The notes under the pieces are model-generated. The model did not search any database and was not told where the DNA came from. It saw only the letters and a program-made list of their open reading frames with translations. Positions 1-6,078 of a stretch of DNA of 13,644 bases are shown here, piece by piece. Every line of letters starts with the position of its first letter. Position 1 is the stretch's first letter. The DNA comes from an uncultured Solobacterium sp. GTDB lineage: Bacteria > Bacillota_I > Bacilli_A > Erysipelotrichales > Erysipelotrichaceae. The DNA lies in assembly GCA_905194705.1 (NCBI GenBank), contig CAJJTI010000043.1, forward strand, positions 1-13,644, read 5' to 3'. The position numbers and the translations under genes were made by a program.

Positions 1-129
1 TTTAAAGACCGTTGTGACAAGTGTATTGCTGCATGTAGTGGTGAATATCCTCACGAAATACAGATTACACCAACGCACAGCGTAGCATGTTATAGATACT
101 ATGAAGAAAATAAGGAGGAAAGCAAATGA
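1..129 (+). CDS. oppD: Oligopeptide ABC transporter ATP-binding protein OppD, C-terminal end (5'-truncated by window)
   Basis: Only the last 42 residues are present, reading in frame 1 to a TGA at 127-129. The segment has the cysteine-rich C-terminal domain found on Opp/Dpp-type ATPases: RCDKC near the start, a third Cys in AACSG, and a fourth in VACYRY. In characterised relatives this Cys set can bind a [4Fe-4S] cluster; that is family knowledge and is not shown here. The stop overlaps the next gene's start as ATGA (126-129), which implies translational coupling with OppF. The order OppD then OppF is the usual one, so the permease and binding-protein genes probably lie upstream of the window. 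It could instead be a DppD paralogue, since substrate class cannot be read from this fragment. Confidence 0.9.
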   Translation, partial: FKDRCDKCIAACSGEYPHEIQITPTHSVACYRYYEENKEESK

Positions 130-1178
130 GTGAAAAGGAAAATTCAGTAAAAATTGATACAGACTTTACACCAGTTGAATATGATCCTCAATATATTCTA
201 ATGGTAAACAACTTGAAGAAATATTTCCCAATTAAAAAGGGATTTATTTCACACACAGTTGGACATGTAAAAGCTGTTGATGGTGTTACTTTCAACTTAA
301 AACGTGGAACAACTATGGGACTTGTTGGTGAATCTGGTTGTGGTAAAACAACAACAGGTAGAACAATTCTTCGTTTATCTGGAGAAAAAACAGCAGGCCA
401 AGTTCTTTTCAATGGTAAAGAAGTATACGATTTATCAAATAAAGAATTACGTGATTTACGTACTAAGATGCAAATCATCTTCCAGGATCCATTCTCTTCA
501 TTACAACCAAGAATGCCAGTAGGCGAAATTATTGGTGAAGCTGTTAGAGAACATCATCTTGTAAGTAAAGCAGAATACAATGATTACATTGATAAAGTAA
601 TGGACGATTGTGGACTTCAATCTTTCCAAAAAGATCGTTATCCACATGAATTCTCTGGTGGACAAAGACAAAGAATCTGTATCGCCAGAGCTTTAGCTCT
701 AAACCCAGAATTTGTTGTATGTGATGAACCTGTATCTGCTCTAGACGTATCAATTCAAGCTCAAATTATTAACTTATTAAAAGAATTACAAGAAAAGAGA
801 AACTTAACTTACTTGTTTATTTCTCACGACTTATCTGTCGTAGAACATATCAGTGATTCAGTTGGTGTTATGTATTTAGGAAATTTAGTTGAATATGGAA
901 CTACAGAAGAAATTTACAACAATCCATTACATCCTTATACACAAGCATTATTCTCTGCAATTCCTATACCAGATCCTACAAGCAAGATGAACAGAATTGT
1001 ATTAGAAGGTAGTATTCCTTCTCCTGCTAATCCTCCAAAAGGATGCAAGTTCCATACAAGATGTTCTAAGTGCTCAGAAATCTGTAAACATAAAGCACCA
1101 GTTCAAAAAGAAATTGAACCAGGTCATTATGTAGTATGTCATTTATATGACCATATGAAGGATATAAATGAAAAATAA
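126..1178 (+). CDS. oppF: Oligopeptide ABC transporter ATP-binding protein OppF
   Basis: This is the second ATPase of the oligopeptide importer. It acts on the cytoplasmic face, where it pairs with OppD to power uptake through the permease pair. Visible motifs in order are Walker A GESGCGKTT (about residues 68-76), Q-loop IIFQDP (117-122), ABC signature SGGQRQR (177-183), Walker B VVCDEP (197-202) and the H-loop histidine in ISHDL (about 234). The C-terminal oligopeptide-transporter domain has cysteines at about 307, 313, 316, 320 and 338, comparable to the OppD tail. At 350 residues it is slightly longer than many OppF proteins because of a roughly 25-residue N-terminal lead before the ABC domain. 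The start is supported by an AAGGAGG-like site about 8 nt upstream and by the ATGA overlap with OppD. The following small membrane protein overlaps its 3' end by 11 nt. Confidence 0.95.
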   Translation: MSEKENSVKIDTDFTPVEYDPQYILMVNNLKKYFPIKKGFISHTVGHVKAVDGVTFNLKRGTTMGLVGESGCGKTTTGRTILRLSGEKTAGQVLFNGKEVYDLSNKELRDLRTKMQIIFQDPFSSLQPRMPVGEIIGEAVREHHLVSKAEYNDYIDKVMDDCGLQSFQKDRYPHEFSGGQRQRICIARALALNPEFVVCDEPVSALDVSIQAQIINLLKELQEKRNLTYLFISHDLSVVEHISDSVGVMYLGNLVEYGTTEEIYNNPLHPYTQALFSAIPIPDPTSKMNRIVLEGSIPSPANPPKGCKFHTRCSKCSEICKHKAPVQKEIEPGHYVVCHLYDHMKDINEK

Positions 1179-1443
1179 AAATAAAGAATTTGAAGATGAT
1201 GGTCACACAATTGTAGACATGTCTCAAGTTGAGCGACCTAATCTCTTCTCATTTCGTAGTAACGATACAGCTAATCATGAAATGAAAAGTAAGAGAAGCA
1301 GCGATAACTATTCTTATAGTAAAGAAGAACGAAGATGGGCCATATTTGGTGCATTAAAAGCTTCAATGCTTATTGGACTTGCATATATTGTTGTATTAGG
1401 TTTAGTTGTATTATTACTTGTGTTATATTTCAATAAAGGGTAA
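1168..1443 (+). CDS. Small single-span membrane protein of the opp operon, function unknown
   Basis: This 91-residue protein starts inside the 3' end of oppF (11-nt overlap, different frame), with GAAGGA a few bases upstream, so it is probably translationally coupled. About 60 polar residues come first, followed by one strongly hydrophobic helix (about residues 62-88, rich in Leu, Val, Ile) and a short KG tail. The positive cluster KEERR just before the helix suggests an N-in, C-out orientation. The N-terminal part carries FEDDGHTIVDMSQVERP, which looks like a short conserved motif rather than random linker. From memory, similar DDGxTI-containing small proteins occur in Firmicutes, but I cannot name a family. 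The stop codon lies inside the terminator hairpin at 1435-1465. The position suggests an accessory or regulatory role for the Opp transporter, though it could simply be a co-transcribed unrelated gene. Confidence 0.75.
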   Translation: MKNKNKEFEDDGHTIVDMSQVERPNLFSFRSNDTANHEMKSKRSSDNYSYSKEERRWAIFGALKASMLIGLAYIVVLGLVVLLLVLYFNKG

Positions 1444-1465
1444 GAACTTTGGTTCTTACCCTTTT
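1435..1465. terminator. Hairpin terminator shared by two convergent genes
   Basis: There is a perfect 13-bp stem, AAAGGGTAAGAAC pairing with GTTCTTACCCTTT, around a TTTG loop. On the plus strand it ends in TTTTAAG, and on the minus strand CCCTTT is followed by ATTGAAATAT. The U tracts are short, but the stem is strong and the location is exact: the TAA of the upstream gene (1441-1443) is in the left arm and the TAA of the converging CPBP gene (1464-1466) starts at the end of the right arm. It should stop transcription from the opp operon and probably from the opposite side as well. Confidence 0.85.
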
Positions 1466-2381
1466 AAGAAAGAATGAACAATGTTTGACTAACAATAAAG
1501 ATAATTATGAATAATATTATTGATGGTGAAGTAAGGAATATTTTCCATAACTTAGATTCTGTAGCACCATAGCGAATAATATTTGTACTGACGCTTTTAT
1601 TGACAATAATCACAACACACATAATATAGATGAATACTACAAGTAAAGTTGTCACTAATATTAATTCAGGAGGCATAATGTCAATTAACCATACAAATAG
1701 ATGGATAAATATTGAAGATAAGATTGTAATTCGTATTGAGTGATATTTTAAGGCAATTAATGATAGATACCAGCCAATAAAGAAAGCAGGTATTGCAGAA
1801 GGTAGATTACCTTGAATAAGAGCGAACAAGAATGCTGAAGCTAATACTCCAAAATATCTACCGAAGTGTCCAAGTTGTCTTTGAACAATTGCTCTAAATA
1901 TAATTTCATCAGTAATTGGTTTTAAAATAACAAAGAAGAAAAAGTAAACGATGTTTTTTAATATGTTGCTAACGGTACTAAAACTCCCAACAAATGCATA
2001 TTTTGCAATTCTAGCACTTGTAAAAAGTGAAAACATAGATGTTATGGCATTTGTTAATAACATTATGCCTAAACCTAAAATGACATAAGAAAATATTCTA
2101 GATAACGGTAAATCTGATTTAAGCCAATAATCTTTTAGATTTAACTTTAATTTCTTCTTAGCAATAGCCATAAAGAGTATTGTAAATAATACGGTGGATG
2201 ATATTGAAATCGCTAGAGCAACTAATTCAATATTTTGTGGTCTATATTCTTTTGGAATATAGGCGATACCAAATCTTAGAAAAGTGAACAAGAAAAAGAA
2301 TATTGCTAAAGGATAACCAAAGCAATTGATTTGCTGTTTCGCTTCCTGAACGGTAATAACTTTTATTTCATTTTGTGACAT
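1464..2381 (-). CDS. CPBP-fold (Abi/Rce1-like) multispanning membrane protein with altered catalytic motifs
   Basis: This 305-residue protein has about eight hydrophobic segments and the core arrangement of the CPBP/Rce1 glutamic intramembrane protease family. Motif 1, normally EExxxR, reads DEIIFR (D158, E159, R163). Motif 2, normally FxxxH, reads FALIQ (F186, Q190). Motif 3, normally HxxxN, reads HLFVW (H227, W231). The fold is recognisable from the QGNLPSAIPAFFIGW stretch after motif 2, but replacement of the motif 2 His and motif 3 Asn makes a working protease doubtful. It is last in a minus-strand run after the NAD(P)HX repair gene, 32 nt downstream of that gene's stop. A TATAAT at 2397-2392 (minus strand) could act as an internal promoter, but its -35 is poor and the transcript would start only about 5 nt before the ATG. 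AGG lies 8 nt before the ATG as a weak ribosome site. Confidence 0.8.
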   Translation of the reverse strand: MSQNEIKVITVQEAKQQINCFGYPLAIFFFLFTFLRFGIAYIPKEYRPQNIELVALAISISSTVLFTILFMAIAKKKLKLNLKDYWLKSDLPLSRIFSYVILGLGIMLLTNAITSMFSLFTSARIAKYAFVGSFSTVSNILKNIVYFFFFVILKPITDEIIFRAIVQRQLGHFGRYFGVLASAFLFALIQGNLPSAIPAFFIGWYLSLIALKYHSIRITILSSIFIHLFVWLIDIMPPELILVTTLLVVFIYIMCVVIIVNKSVSTNIIRYGATESKLWKIFLTSPSIILFIIIFIVSQTLFILS

Positions 2382-2413
2382 ACAAATACCTATTATACAA
2401 GAGTTATAGGGTT

Positions 2414-3877
2414 CTAGAAACCATATTTTTGAAATAATGTATCTGCTAAATGAATATATTCTTCTAAATTTATATTTATTTTAGAATGAGATTTCGAATA
2501 AATATCTGCAAGATTACCATGCATATAAACACCCATACAAAGAGAGGTAAATATATCTCTTTGTTTTAATAATGTGCCAGCTAATATACCAGTTAATAAA
2601 TCACCACTGCCTGCTGTTGCTAGAGCAGGGTTACCAGACTCATTAATATATAAGTCTTTTTGTGGAGAAGTAATAATTGTATTTGCTCCTTTTAAAATAA
2701 CAAAACATTGGTTTTCTTTAGCAAAATTTGTAACAGTTTCTATGCGATTATTTTTTATTTCTTCCATGCTTAAATGAGATACAGCACTAAATTCACCAAT
2801 ATGAGGAGTTAAAATAACTTCCTTTTTTGCATATTTAAGAATGAATAGATTTTCTTTTAATAATTGAATCGCTTCTGCATCAAATATGATAGGACAGTTG
2901 GCTTTTTCAATAATTAAATTAAGTATTGCCTGTTTATGAGGCATATTTGTTGCTCCACTACCAAAAGCGATAACTTTTGCATGCTCTATTGCTGAAGTTA
3001 ATTTATCTAAATAATTGTAATCATTAAATGGTAAATATACGGGATATAAGAATTTACCAGCTAAAATAGGATATATTTCATCAGGTAATCCTACTTCTAT
3101 ATAATTAGCGCCCATACTTCTAGCACCAATAATATTAAAACCGACTGCACCAGCCATACCGTAACTGCCACCAATGAGTAATGCTTTACCATAAGTTCCT
3201 TTATAATCATTAGTTTCTTGTTTTGGATAGTTTTCAAAAAATAAAGCTTCATTCATTTCTTTATATGTATTTACGTTAGTGTGTATTGGCAAAGGTACAA
3301 GTTTAATTTTGTTGGATAGTTTTAATTCTTTGTTTAATGCATGAACAGGTTTATAAAAACCTAGAGAATAAGTAATATTTGCATGAAGGGTACAGGAATC
3401 ATATTTACCAGTATCACTTTCAGCTCCACTATTGATATCAATACTGAAAACTTTTAGGTTTAATGTTTGAATCTTAATAAATATAGTTTTTATTTGATCA
3501 GGTAATTCATCATGAAAACTAAAGCCAAATAAAGCATCAACTATAACAGTTGTATTTTTTAAAGCGTCATCTAATTCTTCATTAGAAAGAACAGGATATT
3601 CAAATTCTGTATATATATTTTTCGCTTGAACACTTTTTGGGGCTGAATAAGGAAAAGCGATATGTACATCATAATGATTTTTACAAAGATACTGACACAA
3701 AACCATTCCATCAGCACCATTATTACCGCAACCTGCTAAAATCAAGATTTTATCTGTTTCCTCAAGATCTTCAGTCATTGAATAAAATAAGTTTTTACCA
3801 GCTGTTTGAATTAACTCATATTCAGATAGATTTGAATTAGTTTCAGCTACTTTTATTTCTTTACTTGTTAGTATCAT
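2414..3877 (-). CDS. nnr: Bifunctional NAD(P)H-hydrate epimerase / ADP-dependent NAD(P)H-hydrate dehydratase
   Basis: This is a repair enzyme for damaged nicotinamide cofactors. The N-terminal YjeF_N domain interconverts the R and S hydrates of NAD(P)H, and the C-terminal ribokinase-fold domain dehydrates the S form using ADP in bacteria. Evidence in the N-terminal half is GCGNNGADG (about 49-57), VDALFGFS and IDINSG, close to the usual DIPSG. In the C-terminal half are KALLIGGSYGMAGA, FDAEAI, LTPHIGE, LKGANTII and ATAGSGDLLTG, whose Asp (about 426) is the expected catalytic residue. At 487 residues it has full family length. I moved the start to the ATG at 3877: the site GAAGG at 3891-3887 is only 3 nt from the ATG at 3883 but 9 nt from this one, and the family usually begins M-x-hydrophobic-TSxE, matching MILTSKEI. 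It overlaps the 3' end of the LysR gene, so the two are likely co-translated. One unusual point is GSGATN where GPGLG-like sequence is common. Confidence 0.92.
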   Translation of the reverse strand: MILTSKEIKVAETNSNLSEYELIQTAGKNLFYSMTEDLEETDKILILAGCGNNGADGMVLCQYLCKNHYDVHIAFPYSAPKSVQAKNIYTEFEYPVLSNEELDDALKNTTVIVDALFGFSFHDELPDQIKTIFIKIQTLNLKVFSIDINSGAESDTGKYDSCTLHANITYSLGFYKPVHALNKELKLSNKIKLVPLPIHTNVNTYKEMNEALFFENYPKQETNDYKGTYGKALLIGGSYGMAGAVGFNIIGARSMGANYIEVGLPDEIYPILAGKFLYPVYLPFNDYNYLDKLTSAIEHAKVIAFGSGATNMPHKQAILNLIIEKANCPIIFDAEAIQLLKENLFILKYAKKEVILTPHIGEFSAVSHLSMEEIKNNRIETVTNFAKENQCFVILKGANTIITSPQKDLYINESGNPALATAGSGDLLTGILAGTLLKQRDIFTSLCMGVYMHGNLADIYSKSHSKININLEEYIHLADTLFQKYGF

Positions 3878-4721
3878 AATCATTTTCCTTCTTTTTTATT
3901 ATTTGAATTAATTCTTTAACAAATTGTGAGTGAACATTATGCTGGAAAGCAAACAGGATTTCTGTTTCTAACGCTGTTTCATCAATATATGAAACATATT
4001 TGTCTTTGCATAAAGGAACCATAGACTCAGGTAATATTGCACAAGCTTTCGTTTGATTTAATAAAGCAACGCTTGTTCTTCCATCATTACATACACTGAA
4101 TACATCTGGTTCAATATTCAAGTTAGAAAAAGCTTTTAATATAAATGAATAATATCTTCGATATACAATAAGTGGATGGGTAGCTAACTCTTTTAGAGCT
4201 ATTGTGTCTTTTAAAGAAACAGAACTTACCGCAATCATTTTTTCTTTTTTTAAAGAAATAGATTGCATATTACCTAATGTTACAGGTGTTCTTATACAAG
4301 CTGCTTCAATGGCTCCATTTTTTAATAAATCAACTAGAGTAAATGTATCGTCATCATATATTTCAAAATGAAGATTAGGGTATTTTTTATATAATTCTTT
4401 TAGATAAGGTAAAAAGAAAGATACTGTAGTTGGAGTAATGCCAATATGGAAAGCTCTCTTTTTGTTAATATCGGATATTTCATCTGTAGTTGCTTTACAT
4501 AATGCCAAGATACCTTGGGCTCTTTTATAAAATATTTTTCCTGATTCAGTTAACGTAATATGTCTGCTGTCCCTAAGAAATAGAGTTGTTCCTAGTTCTT
4601 CCTCAAGATTTTTAATTTGTATACTGAGAGGAGGTTGTGACATATGTAATAACTTTGCAGCAGAAGATATACTTCCTGCATCTGCTATCGTAATAAAATA
4701 TTCCATTTGTTTTAAATCCAT
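3861..4721 (-). CDS. LysR-family transcriptional regulator
   Basis: This 286-residue protein has the classic LysR layout. A winged helix-turn-helix occupies about residues 1-60 (MDLKQMEYFITIADAGSIS, then AAKLLHMSQPPLSIQIKNLE and LGTTLFLRDSR), followed by a linker helix and an effector-binding domain that starts with FHIGITPT. LysR proteins bind DNA as tetramers and usually respond to a small metabolite. The ligand cannot be read from this sequence. AAGGTGA lies 5 nt upstream of the ATG and fits a good ribosome site. It is the first gene of the minus-strand run, overlapping the NAD(P)HX repair gene by 17 nt, so it may control that run and itself. It is divergent from the tRNA-Leu gene. The 70 bp between them contains the palindrome ATTGCAAT (4745-4752), which could be an autoregulatory site but also overlaps the tRNA -35 region. 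A poor promoter TTCTAG-17 nt-TATAAA can be drawn for it on the minus strand. Confidence 0.93.
   Translation of the reverse strand: MDLKQMEYFITIADAGSISSAAKLLHMSQPPLSIQIKNLEEELGTTLFLRDSRHITLTESGKIFYKRAQGILALCKATTDEISDINKKRAFHIGITPTTVSFFLPYLKELYKKYPNLHFEIYDDDTFTLVDLLKNGAIEAACIRTPVTLGNMQSISLKKEKMIAVSSVSLKDTIALKELATHPLIVYRRYYSFILKAFSNLNIEPDVFSVCNDGRTSVALLNQTKACAILPESMVPLCKDKYVSYIDETALETEILFAFQHNVHSQFVKELIQIIKKKENDYDTNK
3887..3891 (-). promoter_or_regulatory. Ribosome binding site deciding the nnr start
   Basis: The minus strand reads AAGAAGGAAAATGATTATG. The GAAGG core sits 3 nt from the first ATG and 9 nt from the second, which favours the second (3877) as the true start. The site lies inside the coding sequence of the upstream LysR gene. 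Confidence 0.6.
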
Positions 4722-4745
4722 AGATTCACCTTTTATTTATATTCA

Positions 4746-4774
4746 TTGCAATTGTTTCCTAGAACTGATATGAT
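4746..4774 (+). promoter_or_regulatory. Sigma-A-type promoter of the tRNA-Leu gene
   Basis: The -35 element is TTGCAA (4746-4751), followed by a 17-nt spacer and the -10 element TATGAT (4769-4774), which differs from TATAAT at one base. The predicted transcript start is near 4781, about 11 nt before the mature tRNA. The -35 overlaps the palindrome ATTGCAAT. Confidence 0.65.
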
Positions 4775-4791
4775 ATTTACGCTGTCAATTT

Positions 4792-4878
4792 GCCCGCGTG
4801 ATGGAATTGGTAGACGTAGGGGACTCAAAATCCCCCGGTAGCGATACCGTGTCGGTTCGAGTCCGACCGTGGGCACCA
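4792..4878 (+). tRNA. tRNA-Leu (anticodon CAA, reads UUG)
   Basis: The 87-nt gene has an encoded CCA. Acceptor arms GCCCGCG and CGTGGGC pair (one G-T), leaving A as discriminator. The anticodon arm GGGGA-CTCAAAA-TCCCC gives anticodon CAA after the conserved T33. The long variable arm CGGTAGCGATACCG marks a class II tRNA, as expected for Leu. The T arm contains GGTTCGAGTCC. The D-loop has the usual TGGTAGAC stretch. It has its own promoter upstream and a hairpin terminator downstream, so it is probably a single-gene unit. tRNA genes are common integration sites, but no attachment-site repeat of its 3' end is seen in this window. Confidence 0.97.
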
Positions 4879-4888
4879 TGTTATAGAT

Positions 4889-4917
4889 AACCGCTAATTT
4901 TAGCGGTTTTTATTTTA
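4889..4917 (+). terminator. Intrinsic terminator after tRNA-Leu
   Basis: An 8-bp perfect stem, AACCGCTA with TAGCGGTT, closes an ATTT loop. It is followed by TTTATTTTAT. It starts 10 nt after the CCA end of the tRNA. Confidence 0.9.
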
Positions 4918-4934
4918 TATCATTAGTTTAGCAT

Positions 4935-5010
4935 TGAATTTGATGGATAGTGTAATTTTAGAAATGAATGTTGTTTGATTTTTCATATATACTGTGATTT
5001 ATCAAATTCA
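4935..5010 (+). repeat. 10-bp inverted repeat in the leader region upstream of the adenosine deaminase gene
   Basis: TGAATTTGAT at 4935-4944 is the exact reverse complement of ATCAAATTCA at 5001-5010, with 56 nt between. It could be a paired operator or the closing stem of a leader RNA. The enclosed bases do not match the purine riboswitch core, which I checked because adenosine deaminase genes can carry one. The whole gap 4918-5048 otherwise shows no convincing -35/-10 pair; TAGAAT at 5020-5025 is the best -10 but has no good -35. Confidence 0.45.
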
Positions 5011-5048
5011 TTGTCGTGATAGAATGAATAAAGAATAATGGAGGCTAT

Positions 5049-6050
5049 ATGAAAACAGCTAAGATTGATTTGCACTTGCATTTAGATGGATCATTATATT
5101 TACCATGGGCTTATGAAACAGCCATAAAAAGAGGTATAGTTCCAAGTGACTATACATTTGAAGAATATTATGAGAGATATTATCAAAAGAATTTTAAAGA
5201 TAGAACAGAAAGTATAAAGAAATTTGATTTTCCAGTATCAATTTTACAAACAAAAGAAGATATCAGTGATGCAGTATATTATTTAGTTCGTACACTGCAT
5301 GAGCAGGAAATGATATATGCAGAAATACGTTTTGCTACACAACAACATACACAATGTGGTTTAACGCAAAAAGAAGCGATGCTTGCGGCAATAGATGGAA
5401 TGCATAGAGCTGAAATAGATTTTCCTGATGTAATCGTTCGCTTGATTAACTGTATGATGCATAAAGGTGAAGATGCTCATGCTAACTATGAAGCGAATTT
5501 AGAGACTATTGAAGTTGTAAGAGAATTAATGGGACAGGGTGTTGTTGGTTTAGATTTAGCAGGGTATGAGAATAATGGTGATTTCTTACTTTATGCACCA
5601 TTATTTGAAAAAGCGAGAGAATACCATATTCCTTATACAATACATGCTGGTGAAATGGGAATAGGAAAGCATGTATTAGACGCATTAGAAATGAAAGCAC
5701 ATCGTATAGGTCATGGTGTAAATGCAGTGCAGGATGAAAGTTATTTAAAGGCAGTTGTTGATTCACAAATTCCTTTAGAAGTTTGTCCATCATCAAATAC
5801 CAAATATGATTTTAACTATGTTCGTCATCCAGTAAAGGAATTGATTAGAAAAGGTGCAAAAGTAACAATCAATTCTGATAATATGGTTTATGCAAAGACA
5901 TCTGTTCATCATGAGCACGAAATGCTTAGACAACTCGGTATTACGGTAGATGAATTAAAACAATGTACATTAAATGCAGTAGATGCAGCTTTCTGTGATG
6001 AAGAAACTAAAAATATTATCCGTCAAAAATTACAGGAAGAATGGAAGTAA
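5049..6050 (+). CDS. add: Adenosine deaminase
   Basis: This zinc hydrolase converts adenosine or deoxyadenosine to inosine or deoxyinosine and ammonia in purine salvage. At 333 residues it is full length. The metal ligands are visible: H9 and H11 in DLHLHLDGSL, H199 in TIHAGE and D277 in INSDN. The catalytic Glu is E202 and the second catalytic His is H222 in RIGHG. LEVCPSSN precedes the last metal ligand in the usual place. The residue after the metal Asp is Asn (N278) where mouse and E. coli enzymes have Asp contacting the purine N7; my recollection is that Asn is also found there in many Gram-positive Add proteins, so I do not take this as loss of function. GGAGG lies 7 nt before the ATG. 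It is the first gene of a plus-strand run that seems to continue to 12163. An adenine or 6-aminodeoxyfutalosine deaminase is a less likely alternative. Confidence 0.93.
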   Translation: MKTAKIDLHLHLDGSLYLPWAYETAIKRGIVPSDYTFEEYYERYYQKNFKDRTESIKKFDFPVSILQTKEDISDAVYYLVRTLHEQEMIYAEIRFATQQHTQCGLTQKEAMLAAIDGMHRAEIDFPDVIVRLINCMMHKGEDAHANYEANLETIEVVRELMGQGVVGLDLAGYENNGDFLLYAPLFEKAREYHIPYTIHAGEMGIGKHVLDALEMKAHRIGHGVNAVQDESYLKAVVDSQIPLEVCPSSNTKYDFNYVRHPVKELIRKGAKVTINSDNMVYAKTSVHHEHEMLRQLGITVDELKQCTLNAVDAAFCDEETKNIIRQKLQEEWK

Positions 6051-6078
6051 ATGAATAATAGAAAAGGCAGATTATTTT

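Noticed and set aside
2385..2413. Internal promoter with TATAAT before the first CPBP gene
   Set aside because: The -10 is consensus, but no good -35 lies 16-18 nt upstream, and the start would leave only a few bases before the ATG and remove the ribosome site.
4792..4878. tRNA-Leu as an integration site for a mobile element
   Set aside because: No repeat of the tRNA 3' end, integrase or phage-like gene is found in the window.
5011..5039. Promoter TTGTCG-17 nt-AATAAT before adenosine deaminase
   Set aside because: The -10 abuts the GGAGG ribosome site, so the transcript would begin inside or after it.
4879..5048. Purine riboswitch upstream of adenosine deaminase
   Set aside because: An inverted repeat could mimic the P1 stem, but the conserved junction and loop bases of purine riboswitches are not present in the enclosed 56 nt.
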